Part shown: one piece after another, positions 1 to 9,181 of the stretch
Position numbering within the stretch: position 1 is the stretch's first letter
Layout of the letters: each line of letters starts with the position of its first letter
NCBI GenBank assembly: GCA_050944475.1
Contig: JBMNRD010000001.1
Coordinates: 62,001-126,000 of the forward strand
DNA: 64,000 nt
DNA from: RGIG5612 sp050944475
GTDB lineage: Bacteria; Bacillota; Clostridia; Lachnospirales; Lachnospiraceae
Direction of reading: 5' to 3'
Notes under the pieces: generated by a model
Told to the model about the DNA's origin: nothing
What the model saw: only the letters and a program-made list of their open reading frames with translations
Databases searched by the model: none
Translations under genes and position numbers: made by a program

Positions 1-2626
1 TTTCACCCAGCCTTGTCCAGTTGTTTTTGTCAAATATATTGTCGTGAACGCTGAACCATTCCCCGTCGCTCGTATCGAAAACGTTCCCGTTGTTGGTATA
101 AATCCCGTAGTTGTGGGAGGTTGTGATAATCTGGTCATGTGCCTTGGCATCACTGTTTATGGGCTTGCCGGTAAAAGGGTTTTCAGGGTTGTCGATTACG
201 CCGTCTGTCGCCAGCGCAGGCACGTCCGCCGCTGTCATGAAACTGTTGTCGGTTATCAGCTCTCCCCTGCTTCCGAAATCCTTTACCAGCAACAGCGAAC
301 TATACCACTGCACATCCAGCATGCCCTCCATAATCATATAGTCAAACTGTCTCTCGCTGTAGCCGTGGTCGGAAACAATTATAATCTTTGTATTGTCGTA
401 GACTCCCTCTGCCTTCAGATGCTCCAGCCAGTCGCCGATTTTAAGAAATGTGGCCATGTTTACGTGGTAATGGCTGATTTGGCGCTCCGTCTCCATATGC
501 ATTACAACACCCTCGTGGACGTAAGCATCCTGCGCATAGTTTAATATGTTTTCCGTGGTGCCCGGAACATAATCCGGAAGGCTCAACAGGGTTATTTCAT
601 GGGGCGCCTCATTATTCATCATCAGGAAAGTATCCTCACCCGAGTCCGTAACATCCGTAATTCCGGGCAGAGCGCACAGTACCGCATAGTTGTCAAGAAA
701 TGCCTCCTCTACGGAAACTCTCTCTCCTGTGGAAAAATAGCTGCCCTTGTCGTAAACCGTCTCCTGGGCAAAAAGAGGCGCGGATTTCATCAGGCTGTAC
801 ATGAAGAAGTTGCGGGTCTGCACCTTGACGGATTTTCCTCCGTATTTCTTGTTGTATTCGTCTGAAAAGCGTCCTATGAGACTGTAGGCCTTTGTGTTTT
901 CACTGTCGTCATATATGGACAAATCCGATATCCACTTATAGTTTCCATACGGCACATCGCACACGGTAACCCGGAAATCCTCCCCCGCAAACAATGTGGG
1001 CAGCACCTTAAGAGCCTCATTATGTTTATCCTTCAGGCTTTCCTCGCCGCGGCTGTTCATCGCCGTGGGCGTGTACTCATAGCCTCCGAAAATGGGTGGC
1101 GCGGCAAAGTTTGTGTGGCCGCCGTAGGCAAGAGTGTTCGGATAATATGTAAAACCGTCGAACTCTTTTGCAAGTTCGGGTTTTTCCTCGAACATGTAAG
1201 GAATGTAGCCGCTCATGGCGCGGTCCAGCATAAAAACGATGACATTTTGCCCGTTGCGGCTAAGGGGTATTATCTTCTCCTTTGGAGGCTCCTTTTCAGC
1301 TTCGGTTTCTCCCCCGCCCGAGGACCGGGCAAGCTTTAACTCTCTTGAAATTTCATAGGTATTATAGCCGCCTATGGCAACTACCGCAACAAGCAGGATA
1401 ATCTGCGTAAGGCCCGCAGCCTTCGGCAGGAGCTTCATAAGAAGAACGGCCGCCACCGCCACAATTACCATCAAAATTACGTTGAAAACAGCTTTTTCCG
1501 GCAAATGGGCAACATTCTCATCAAATACCAGATAGGCGGAGATTGTACCCATGTTCCTTCCGAAAAACATGAAATTTATCAGGGCGCCCACACTCATCAT
1601 AAAGAAAATGCTGCTCATTGCCCTGCGTCCCCTCGACCTTGCAAGAATATAGAAAATTCCGGACCACACAAGGAAGAAGCCCGCCGCAATGCAGAAATTT
1701 CTGATAATTATATTTAAGGGGGTATTCACTGCCGTATCAAATTCCACCGGTGACGATACAATCACCGATTGCGGAATCAGTACTCCTATGGTTACTGTGA
1801 GAATTATCGCGGGCAGGATAAAATAAACGGCCCTTGGCTTCAGGTTGTCGCGCCGGCGCTTTACGTGCGCCGTCCGACGCATTTGCATTTCGGATTTCGG
1901 TACCGTCGTGCGCCTCACCTTGGCTCCCGGCATGGTCTGAGCCCTGCGTTTTGCTGCAAGTCCTTTCATAATAAGGTTTTTGCAAAGGGAGAATACCTGA
2001 TTCAACGTCCAGTAAAAAACAAGTCCCGACGGGCTGTTGTAAAGCAGCACTAAAAAAATTGCCGCAATCCCGTAAGTCTGTATCTTGTCCCTGACGGGGA
2101 AACCCCTTAAATAGATATAGGCCGATGCCACGTTAATTACGGTCATTATTATCGGCATCAGGTTAATTGAAATGCCGCCGAAATTTATCAGTCCGTCCGG
2201 TGCCCCGAGATCCTTGAAAATAAGGAATTTCATGTTGTTCAGCAACGTCAGGTTTGACAGGTAATGATAAGCCGCTATGAAAAAGGGTATCTGTAAAATC
2301 AGGGAAAGCGACCCCCTCAGGGATTCTATCGGCCTGTAATGCTTCTGGCGGTAGTATTCGTTCAGAATCATGTACCGTTCGTCGCCTTTGAAGGTTTTCT
2401 TTATGTGGTTGACCCAGGGAGCCATGGCATTGATTTTGTCTTTTTCTTTCTCCCGTATGGCATCCGCCCTTTTGTACAAAGGAAGTACGAGAAAGTTCAT
2501 TGCAAGGCTCAATGTCAGGATTGACAATCCCGGATTGGAAAACAGCCTGTAGGTCAGGCAGAAAATTATTTCAAATATCAGCTCCAGAGGCATGATGAAC
2601 AGATTAAAAAAAATGTCCCGTATCAT
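1..2626 (-). CDS. YidC/Oxa1-like membrane domain fused to sulfatase-type domain (3' end beyond window)
   Basis: The frame is open from an ATG at 2626 to the left edge, giving 875 visible codons; the stop lies outside. The start overlaps the stop of the preceding gene (ATGA) and has a GGAGGCAGG ribosome site. Residues ~10-230 look like a YidC/Oxa1 insertase: hydrophobic segments around a basic loop, then the family-type stretch QIPFFIAAYHYL. Several more membrane segments follow to ~residue 430. From ~460 the protein reads as an alkaline-phosphatase-superfamily (sulfatase or phosphoglycerol-transferase) domain, with a metal-site Asp at D468 (MLDRAMSGY), a conserved-looking GGHTNF stretch and the second metal motif VSDHG (D753, H754). 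The sulfatase-like part probably faces outward. With the adjacent CDP-glycerol-type transferase I infer a role in making or decorating a glycerophosphate-containing surface polymer. The fusion is unusual; whether the YidC part still inserts proteins is unknown. Confidence 0.75.
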   Translation of the reverse strand, partial: MIRDIFFNLFIMPLELIFEIIFCLTYRLFSNPGLSILTLSLAMNFLVLPLYKRADAIREKEKDKINAMAPWVNHIKKTFKGDERYMILNEYYRQKHYRPIESLRGSLSLILQIPFFIAAYHYLSNLTLLNNMKFLIFKDLGAPDGLINFGGISINLMPIIMTVINVASAYIYLRGFPVRDKIQTYGIAAIFLVLLYNSPSGLVFYWTLNQVFSLCKNLIMKGLAAKRRAQTMPGAKVRRTTVPKSEMQMRRTAHVKRRRDNLKPRAVYFILPAIILTVTIGVLIPQSVIVSSPVEFDTAVNTPLNIIIRNFCIAAGFFLVWSGIFYILARSRGRRAMSSIFFMMSVGALINFMFFGRNMGTISAYLVFDENVAHLPEKAVFNVILMVIVAVAAVLLMKLLPKAAGLTQIILLVAVVAIGGYNTYEISRELKLARSSGGGETEAEKEPPKEKIIPLSRNGQNVIVFMLDRAMSGYIPYMFEEKPELAKEFDGFTYYPNTLAYGGHTNFAAPPIFGGYEYTPTAMNSRGEESLKDKHNEALKVLPTLFAGEDFRVTVCDVPYGNYKWISDLSIYDDSENTKAYSLIGRFSDEYNKKYGGKSVKVQTRNFFMYSLMKSAPLFAQETVYDKGSYFSTGERVSVEEAFLDNYAVLCALPGITDVTDSGEDTFLMMNNEAPHEITLLSLPDYVPGTTENILNYAQDAYVHEGVVMHMETERQISHYHVNMATFLKIGDWLEHLKAEGVYDNTKIIIVSDHGYSERQFDYMIMEGMLDVQWYSSLLLVKDFGSRGELITDNSFMTAADVPALATDGVIDNPENPFTGKPINSDAKAHDQIITTSHNYGIYTNNGNVFDTSDGEWFSVHDNIFDKNNWTRLGE

Positions 2627-4059
2627 TTTCCTGCCTCCCTCGCTTTTTTGTTTGCCGCGCCTCGGGGCTCGTTTCTATTTCTCCGGGCGGCGATTTTTTC
2701 GCCGGCAGCAATTTTTTCACCGGTGACAACATCTTCATCGGCGACGATTTTTTCCCGGAGAGCAATTACATAATCCGCAATTACCTCGGCGGCCCGCCCC
2801 GGATTGCCCCACATTTCCGACTTTGCCTTTCTTCTGCCCTCCGCATATGACCTGTCTTCAATTACCTCGTGGATAACTGCTTTCATGTCGGAGAAATCTT
2901 CCTGTCTCAACTCCCTGCCGATGCTCGGCAGTACCCTTATCAGCCAAGGTTCTCCGGGCAGCCATGCCGCGTCATAGGGAGCCTTGTCAAAGCCTGTCTC
3001 CGCGTAGATTACCGGCTTGTCGAACACGACGGCGAAGTCAAATATTGCGCCGGAAAAATCTGAAATCATTATGTCGGCGCTGCTTAGCACATCAAAATTA
3101 TCATTGTCAAAGTTCCAGCTGAAAGCCGGTCCCTCGGGGAACCTGTCCAGCAGGCTTTGCAGCAGCTCCGGGTCTGACTGCTTCATCTGAGGATGCGGCC
3201 TGACAATAATCCTGTATCCGGTCGCCGTCAGATTCTCGATGAAAGATTCACCGAACCTGTTCAATATAGAGGACGGGCCCCAGGAGGGCGCCAGCAGAAC
3301 TGTAACGTTTCGGACGGCGTCCGGGACCGGCGTGGTGAAGGCGGCTGACTCCTGTGCACCGATGATATCCGACTCATGTGCGGCGGCGGGCGGTTTTTCC
3401 TGCGCTGCGGCACGCATTTCCATCATCCTGTCAAGGTAGGTAAGACCCGCAACATGCATTTCCCTTTCCTTGATGCCCCGAGTCATTTCGAGACGCCGGG
3501 CAGGTTCCTCCTGCCCCGGCCCGCCAAGAAGCAGAACATCGTAATGGTCGAGTCCGAACATTCTATACATTGTACCGTCATCCATGGCATGAAAGACATG
3601 AACGTATTTGCATACTCCCTTGGAGCGTTTCCATTGAAGCACATCAAGTCCGGGCGTGGTGGAAATACACACCCATGCCCTCAGCATGTTAAGCCGGGCA
3701 AACGCCTTATTTCCCTCACCTATAAACTCACGTGTGATGTGTGTGTAATTTTCCTGCAAAGCGGGGTCATCCGGGGACGAGGTCATGTATGTCAGGGGTA
3801 CGCCCCTTTTTTCAAACTCGTCACAAATCGGTTTGAACACATTCCAGTATCTCTTGCTGTCGCTGAAAATAACGTATGGAATCCGGCTGTTTTCGTCTTT
3901 GCTCTTTACGCTTCCCCCCCGCAGGGCAAATTTAAGCTTAATAATCAAGCCTCTGAACAGAAACACACCGGCAGTAACCACACCGATGATTATGGTAAAA
4001 AGCATGCTTCCCGTGCCCGGGTCTATGTAATTCAGGAATAATTGCAAGTCCACAAACAC
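2623..4059 (-). CDS. CDP-glycerol glycerophosphotransferase family protein (TagB/TagF-like)
   Basis: 478 residues. The N-terminus has the membrane-anchor motif YIDPGTGSMLF followed by one hydrophobic helix (~18-38). The rest matches the Glyphos_transf family of wall teichoic acid enzymes: VFHAMDDGTMYRMFG, a nucleotide-binding-like segment LLAPSWGPSS, the RPHPQM motif and the donor-site segment ISDFSGAIFDFAV. Family members transfer glycerol phosphate or ribitol phosphate from a CDP-activated donor to a lipid-linked acceptor at the cytoplasmic membrane face. A short acidic/basic low-complexity tail (residues ~440-478, repeated GEKIAA-type units) is not part of the fold. It is the first gene of a two-gene unit with the downstream YidC/sulfatase fusion, coupled by a 4-nt overlap. 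The acceptor and the polymer cannot be told from sequence. Confidence 0.85.
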   Translation of the reverse strand: MFVDLQLFLNYIDPGTGSMLFTIIIGVVTAGVFLFRGLIIKLKFALRGGSVKSKDENSRIPYVIFSDSKRYWNVFKPICDEFEKRGVPLTYMTSSPDDPALQENYTHITREFIGEGNKAFARLNMLRAWVCISTTPGLDVLQWKRSKGVCKYVHVFHAMDDGTMYRMFGLDHYDVLLLGGPGQEEPARRLEMTRGIKEREMHVAGLTYLDRMMEMRAAAQEKPPAAAHESDIIGAQESAAFTTPVPDAVRNVTVLLAPSWGPSSILNRFGESFIENLTATGYRIIVRPHPQMKQSDPELLQSLLDRFPEGPAFSWNFDNDNFDVLSSADIMISDFSGAIFDFAVVFDKPVIYAETGFDKAPYDAAWLPGEPWLIRVLPSIGRELRQEDFSDMKAVIHEVIEDRSYAEGRRKAKSEMWGNPGRAAEVIADYVIALREKIVADEDVVTGEKIAAGEKIAARRNRNEPRGAANKKAREAGK

Positions 4060-4209
4060 AACTCCGAATCCTTTTTTGCAAAAATAAAATTCGATATTTA
4101 TAATAATACATCATCGGAATAAATACAAAGGTTTTTAGATGTTTTTGGAGTTGGGGTGAGAAAGTGGGTCTGTTGTTATTTATGTTTTAAGATGAACACC
4201 GATTTAGCA

Positions 4210-5439
4210 TCAATAATTTTCAAGGGTCACAAAAACCTTTGTGCCTTTTCCCTCTTCGGACTCGATCCGTATCTTCCCTCTCATTGCCAGAACAATCTCC
4301 TTTGCTATTGAAAGTCCCAGGCCGCTGCCGCTCTTTTCATCTGTTCTGCCGGCTCTGTAAAATCTTTCGAAAACATATGGCAGCGCTTTTTGCGGTATGC
4401 CTTCCCCGTTATCTTCAACACAGATGGTTGTGAATCTCAATGTGCTGTTTGCCGAAATGAAGATGCGCCCGCCTTCGGGAACATATCTCAGCGAGTTGTT
4501 TATCAAAAAATATAATGTTTTCCGGAGCTGGTGTGCGTTTGCGTGCAACCTTGGCATCTTGTCTATGCTTTCATCGACAACAAATTCAATCCCCGCAAGA
4601 TCACAGAGCATTTCATATTTCTCTTTGAGCTCATCGAAGATTTCATGTGAGTCTACACATGCCAGCTTGATTTTTTCAACCTTGCTCTGAAGTTTTGACA
4701 AAGTAAGCGCTTCCTGTATCATCCTCTGTTGTCTGTTCATTTCGTTAAGAATCATCCCGTAATAAACGTTTCTGGAAACTTCGTCCACGTCAGCGTTATC
4801 GGATAAAAGTTCCGTAATTGCCTTGACAGATGCAACCGGAGTTTTAAGCTCGTGAGTAATGTTATCGATATACTGCCTTTGCAGGCTGACATAACTAAAT
4901 TGTTTGTTAAAACCGTGAGCCGTTATAACCAAAGCAATGGAAAATATTACTGTGTACGTCAGAATATAGACAAGTATAATCTCCGGAAGATCGGAATGTT
5001 CCTGCACCCAAAAAAACGCATAGGGCTCATCTTCTACCACAATCCTTCGCCCCACATAAAGTCTGGAACAATAGCCCAGAGAAGAATAATCTTCAACAAA
5101 AAGATACAGTCTGCTGACCTTTTCTCCGTTAATCACTTTCGGAACATCTTTATATGACTGATAGTAAAGATCCATTGTCATCATTGCGGTTCCCTGTCCG
5201 ATAAACCTTCTGAACGAACCGCTGCTGTCATAAAGGACTACGGCAACACCGGAATTGCTCCAGTTCGAAACGTCGTCTTCACTTTTATATTCAAGTATTC
5301 TTTCTCTTACAAATCTGTCCGTGTTCTTTCTTTCCAGATGCTGAGGGATAAAACAAATAAAAATGCAGCCAAAAAGCGCTCCGACAATATAAATTGTCGC
5401 AGCCGTTAAAAATGTTGTTCTTTTTTGTTTTTTATTCAT
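4210..5439 (-). CDS. sensor histidine kinase of the TRAP operon
   Basis: 409 residues. Two membrane helices (~12-32 and ~152-174) frame an extracytoplasmic sensor region of about 115 residues; no HAMP domain is evident. The dimerisation/phosphoacceptor helix carries His196 in ITHELKTP, and the catalytic domain shows an N box (LINNSLRY), a G1 box (VEDNGEGIP), an F box (FERFYRA) and a G2 box (SGSGLGLSIAKE). These mark an intact HisKA-HATPase kinase. The start ATG overlaps the stop of the response regulator by 4 nt, behind a GAGGTTGAGGA ribosome site. As last gene of the dctP-dctM-dctQ-regulator-kinase unit it probably senses the transported solute or its availability and controls the transporter. 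Confidence 0.92.
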   Translation of the reverse strand: MNKKQKRTTFLTAATIYIVGALFGCIFICFIPQHLERKNTDRFVRERILEYKSEDDVSNWSNSGVAVVLYDSSGSFRRFIGQGTAMMTMDLYYQSYKDVPKVINGEKVSRLYLFVEDYSSLGYCSRLYVGRRIVVEDEPYAFFWVQEHSDLPEIILVYILTYTVIFSIALVITAHGFNKQFSYVSLQRQYIDNITHELKTPVASVKAITELLSDNADVDEVSRNVYYGMILNEMNRQQRMIQEALTLSKLQSKVEKIKLACVDSHEIFDELKEKYEMLCDLAGIEFVVDESIDKMPRLHANAHQLRKTLYFLINNSLRYVPEGGRIFISANSTLRFTTICVEDNGEGIPQKALPYVFERFYRAGRTDEKSGSGLGLSIAKEIVLAMRGKIRIESEEGKGTKVFVTLENY

Positions 5440-6122
5440 TCCTCAACCTCGAGCTTATAGCCCGCTCCGAAAACGGTTATCAGATTAAAATGAAGATTTG
5501 CGGAAGGATCAAAGAATACTTTCCTGCGAAGCCTTGTAATAAGTGTATCTACTATGCGCGGTTCACCTATATATTCGGTTCCCCACACAACATTTATTAT
5601 ATGATCTCTTGAAACCACTTTCCCCACATGTCCCGCAAGATATTTCAGGCACAGGAATTCTTTTGAGGTCAACTGAAGCTTGACTCCCGAAACAAATGCC
5701 TCAAATGCATCGGGATAAATCACCAGTTCGGCTATTTCATATTTTTTTTGCTGCGGGTTCGTTTCCGAACGCCGCAGCAGTTTTTTACATCTTACGAGAA
5801 CCTCGTGTATTGAAAACGGTTTTGTCACATAATCGTCAGCGCCGATTTCCAGACCGATAACCCTGTCCAGTTCTTCTCCTTTTGCAGAAAGCATGAGGAT
5901 CGGAATTTCACTTTTTTTCCGGATTTCTTTGCATACATCCAGACCGCTGATATCCGGAAGCATAACATCAAGTATTATCAGTTCGATATCATTTTCCCTG
6001 AAAATATCGAGTGCGGCATTTCCGCAGCCTGCCGTTTTTACTTCAAATCCGTCCCGGGTAAAATATTCCGCCAGACTTTTTGTTATAGCAGGGTTATCGT
6101 CACACACAAGTATTTTTTGCAC
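5436..6122 (-). CDS. OmpR/PhoB-family response regulator of the TRAP operon
   Basis: 228 residues from the GTG at 6122, preferred to the GTG at 6134 because GGAG lies at correct spacing and dctQ ends 2 nt upstream. The receiver is intact: acidic pair D8/D9, phosphoacceptor D52 in IILDVMLP, and K101 in YVTKPF. A C-terminal winged-helix (Trans_reg_C) domain follows, with the family signature of recognition helix and wing (VVSRDHIINVVWG, DTLITRLRRKV). It is translationally coupled to the kinase and probably acts on the promoter in front of dctP, where two short palindromes are present. Confidence 0.93.
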   Translation of the reverse strand: MQKILVCDDNPAITKSLAEYFTRDGFEVKTAGCGNAALDIFRENDIELIILDVMLPDISGLDVCKEIRKKSEIPILMLSAKGEELDRVIGLEIGADDYVTKPFSIHEVLVRCKKLLRRSETNPQQKKYEIAELVIYPDAFEAFVSGVKLQLTSKEFLCLKYLAGHVGKVVSRDHIINVVWGTEYIGEPRIVDTLITRLRRKVFFDPSANLHFNLITVFGAGYKLEVEE

Positions 6123-6124
6123 TG

Positions 6125-6652
6125 TTAACTCCACTTACCTTCAACATATTCCTGAACTTCTTTGTTCCCGCCAATTGCCATGAACGTCATTATAGTATCA
6201 TAAATCAGTGTAATAGCAAAGACGATCATACAAATTCCTTCAATAATGTAGAACGGCCACCATGGAATAAACAGAGTACTTGTGACGTTGTTTTTTGCCA
6301 TCGCAACACCTGACTGCTGGAACGCCGCAATAGCAATTGTTATTGTTATAGCTATCGATGCAAGACCGAGAACCCCGGAAATAAAATAACCCACTTTCTT
6401 CGGGAGCTTGCCGACGATAAGGCCCATGTAAATATGCATCTTCATGGTCTGACCGTATGCATAAGATCCGATTACCGCGCAAAGCATAAAAAGCTCCGTG
6501 AGCTCATATGTCCCCATAATCGGTCTTACGAACACCTTGCTCATAAAAACATCGGCGCAGTTTAAAAGCATTATCCCCAATGTGCATATAAAGCTTACAA
6601 GTGTGAACTTGGCTACAAATTTTTCAATTTTCTTTCCCAACTTTAACATCAT
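6125..6652 (-). CDS. TRAP transporter small permease, DctQ family
   Basis: 175 residues with four predicted membrane helices, the usual DctQ size and topology. Family-like segments are MGTYELTELFMLCAVIGSYAYGQ in the second helix region (quoted in part: LTELFMLCAV) and the cytoplasmic-loop HIYMGLIVGKLP. DctQ pairs with DctM to form the membrane part of a tripartite, sodium-driven, binding-protein-dependent importer, usually for organic acids. It follows dctM by 13 nt and has a GAGGTG ribosome site. Substrate unknown. Confidence 0.9.
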   Translation of the reverse strand: MMLKLGKKIEKFVAKFTLVSFICTLGIMLLNCADVFMSKVFVRPIMGTYELTELFMLCAVIGSYAYGQTMKMHIYMGLIVGKLPKKVGYFISGVLGLASIAITITIAIAAFQQSGVAMAKNNVTSTLFIPWWPFYIIEGICMIVFAITLIYDTIMTFMAIGGNKEVQEYVEGKWS

Positions 6653-6665
6653 AACAGCACCTCTT

Positions 6666-7970
6666 CTAAGACATAAGGCTCGGAAGCCATGTACACAATG
6701 CCGGGAAAAAATAAATAATCACGATTCCCGCAAAAATAGTTAACACGAACGGCATTGCGCCTTTATATACCGTTGCCAACGGAATATCTTTTGCAATACC
6801 CTGAATAATAAAACAATTCAACCCTACCGGAGGTACGATAGCGCCAAGCTCCATAACCATTACAATGTAAACACCGAACCAGATAAGGCTGATGCCGTAT
6901 GACTGGATGATCGGCAGGAAAATCGGAACCGTAAGGAGTATCATCGGAATCTCGTCCATAATCATTCCGAGGAACACGTAAATAAGTGTCATGAAAATCA
7001 GCACTACATAGAACGGAAGGTCCATCGCCGCGATTGTATTTGCAAGCGCTGTCGGAAGCTTTGTAACCGAAAGAAAAGCGCAAAATACGGTAGCTCCGAT
7101 AAGTATGAGGAATGTCATCGCAAATGTAGAAACCGTTTCTTTCATTGCCTCCTTAAAAGATTTCCATGTTAGTTGCCTGTTTATCGCACAAAGCAAAATC
7201 GAGCAAAACGCTCCGACCGCTGCGGCCTGGTTAACAGAGAAAAATCCTGAGAACATGCCGCCCAAAACGATTCCGAAAAGGACTACTACACCGATAAGAC
7301 CCTTAAGAGAAACAAAACGTTCTTTCCATGAGTACTTTTTAGGTGCCGGCGCAAGATTCTTGTTGATCTTGCAGCGGATAACGATTGTAATAATACAAAG
7401 AACAGCCAGAACTATTCCGGGAATGATTCCGGAGATGAACAAAGATGCAATGTTCGTTTCTGTCATAATTCCGTATAAAATAAAAGGCGTTGACGGAGGA
7501 ATCATAATACCCAGCGTACCGCCCATTGCGATAGAGCCGGTTGAAAGTCTGTCGTCATAACCGTGTCTTCTCATTTCAGGGAGAGCGATTGTGCCCATAG
7601 TTGCGCATGTAGCTGCGCATGAGCCGCAGATGGCGCCGAATCCCGCACATGCTGCGATAGTTGCGCAGGCAAGTCCGCCGGGAAGCCGCGACAGCCATTT
7701 CTCTCCCGCATCATAAAGCTTTCGCGATAACCCGGCGTGATAGGCGAAGTTGCCCATCATTATAAACATCGGTATGACCATAAACGAATAAGAACTGGCT
7801 TGAGTTGCCGGCATTGTTCTGAGTAGTCCTAAAGCAGCATTCACGTTAACTGCAAGTGCATACCCAATAAAACCGGAAAGGAAAAGCGCAAGTCCGATAT
7901 TCATGCCAAGTAATATCAGAACAATAAAAACCACTATTCCTATGATTCCCATTATCATCAGATTTGACAT
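6666..7970 (-). CDS. TRAP transporter large permease, DctM family
   Basis: 434 residues, about twelve hydrophobic segments and the standard DctM length. Conserved-looking features include the glycine-rich segment AACAGFGAICGSCAAT, the re-entrant-type motif GGTLGIMIPPSTPFILYG and EIPMILLTVPIFLPI. DctM carries the ion-coupled transport pathway. It stands between dctP and dctQ; a strong hairpin lies in the dctP-dctM gap. The ribosome site is AAGGGG. Complete and intact. Confidence 0.95.
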   Translation of the reverse strand: MSNLMIMGIIGIVVFIVLILLGMNIGLALFLSGFIGYALAVNVNAALGLLRTMPATQASSYSFMVIPMFIMMGNFAYHAGLSRKLYDAGEKWLSRLPGGLACATIAACAGFGAICGSCAATCATMGTIALPEMRRHGYDDRLSTGSIAMGGTLGIMIPPSTPFILYGIMTETNIASLFISGIIPGIVLAVLCIITIVIRCKINKNLAPAPKKYSWKERFVSLKGLIGVVVLFGIVLGGMFSGFFSVNQAAAVGAFCSILLCAINRQLTWKSFKEAMKETVSTFAMTFLILIGATVFCAFLSVTKLPTALANTIAAMDLPFYVVLIFMTLIYVFLGMIMDEIPMILLTVPIFLPIIQSYGISLIWFGVYIVMVMELGAIVPPVGLNCFIIQGIAKDIPLATVYKGAMPFVLTIFAGIVIIYFFPALCTWLPSLMS

Positions 7971-7999
7971 AGCTTTTTCCCCTTCTGTCTCTGGTTAAA

Positions 8000-8029
8000 T
8001 TTACCTGCCGAGTTTCCCCGGCAGGTAAA
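8000..8029 (-). promoter_or_regulatory. intercistronic hairpin between dctP and dctM
   Basis: A perfect 11-bp inverted repeat (8000-8010 with 8019-8029) with an 8-nt loop sits in the 92-nt gap. Only a short T run follows it on the minus strand, so partial termination or protection of the dctP message, giving more binding protein than permease, is more likely than full termination. Confidence 0.6.
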
Positions 8030-8062
8030 CTCATTTTTATAAAAACTTTACCCGGCTGCAGA

Positions 8063-9181
8063 TTACTTGCTGTATTCCTTAAGAAGCTCTGCCGCTCTGG
8101 CAGCATATGCCGCATAATCAAAATCAGCAGTTGTATACTTGTCAATCCAGCTCTGGTTTATAGGTTCTGCCGCTTCCTTGAAGACCTTAATCTGATCTTC
8201 TGTGAGTTCTACCCATGTATTTCCGGCATCTTCAATCGTCTTCTTGGATGCATCGGCTGCGTCCTGGAAGTCTTGAGCGGCAAGGATAGAGCCCGCACGC
8301 CCTGACTTTTCCTCAATAACCTGTTGCAATTCTTCCGGAAGACTGTTCCATTTATCCCAGTTCATAACAAGGGCAAATGTTGCGTTGTACATCGGATAAT
8401 CCGTGTAATACATTTTTGCCGCGTCCTGAAGTGAAAAGTTTGTGATTCCCGCCGGCTCAAATACAAAGCCGGAAATTACTCCCTTTTGAATAGCATCAAA
8501 CATGTCCCCGGGGCCCATAACTGTCGGGCTGCCGCCCATGGCTTTCATAAGATCAGTAATCGGGCCTGCAGGTGTACGCATAACCTGATTCTTGACGCCA
8601 TCCGGAGAAGTTACTTCGCCTTTTGTAGAAGCGAAGATGTTGCCCGGATTACCGTACATGAAAAGCAGCTTATAAGCAGACCACTCTTCCTGAAGCTCAG
8701 GATACTCGTCATAAAGATCCCAAAGTGTTTCCGCTGTTACAACTGCATCACCGAATCCTATGAACGGGAAGGTTGTGACATCCGAAAGAGGGAACTGTCC
8801 TGCATAGAATGCTGTGAATACCCATCCTATATCGACACCGCCCGACTCAACCATGTCTGCAACATCACTTGGGGCTGCGAGCTGAGCACTGTAAAAGATG
8901 TGAATCTTAACATGACCTTCTGTCGCAGCTTCAATATCATCGGCCCACGCCTGATAAAACTTACCGTTGTTTGAAGTTGAAGGATCGTGTATTGACAGAT
9001 TGAATTCATATATTTCCATTCCGTCAAACTTCCCTGCTTCCGCTTCCGCTTCTGTTTCGCCGCTTTCCGCAACTGTCTTTTTTTCGGCTGTAGTTTTTTC
9101 TCCTGTTCCGACAGGACCCTCACACGCACAAATAATTGTCATCATAATTCCTACAAGTAGCAACACAAAAAGTTTCTTCAT
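8063..9181 (-). CDS. TRAP transporter substrate-binding lipoprotein, DctP family
   Basis: 372 residues. A lipoprotein signal (basic MKK, hydrophobic core, lipobox ICAC with Cys20) and a charged linker (~25-50) precede the DctP fold. Family features include WADDIEAATEGHVKIHIFYSAQL near the N-terminus (key part HVKIHIFYSAQL), GGVDIGW, the mid-domain KNQVMRTPAGP containing the conserved substrate-carboxylate Arg of this family, and MNWDKWNSLPEELQQVIEE. It captures the solute outside the membrane and hands it to DctQM. First gene of the five-gene unit, with an AGGAGG ribosome site. The conserved Arg suggests an organic-acid ligand; identity is not readable. Confidence 0.93.
   Translation of the reverse strand: MKKLFVLLLVGIMMTIICACEGPVGTGEKTTAEKKTVAESGETEAEAEAGKFDGMEIYEFNLSIHDPSTSNNGKFYQAWADDIEAATEGHVKIHIFYSAQLAAPSDVADMVESGGVDIGWVFTAFYAGQFPLSDVTTFPFIGFGDAVVTAETLWDLYDEYPELQEEWSAYKLLFMYGNPGNIFASTKGEVTSPDGVKNQVMRTPAGPITDLMKAMGGSPTVMGPGDMFDAIQKGVISGFVFEPAGITNFSLQDAAKMYYTDYPMYNATFALVMNWDKWNSLPEELQQVIEEKSGRAGSILAAQDFQDAADASKKTIEDAGNTWVELTEDQIKVFKEAAEPINQSWIDKYTTADFDYAAYAARAAELLKEYSK

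Noticed and set aside
3376..4041. 221-codon plus-strand frame
   Set aside because: Antisense to the CDP-glycerol transferase gene; no recognisable protein features.
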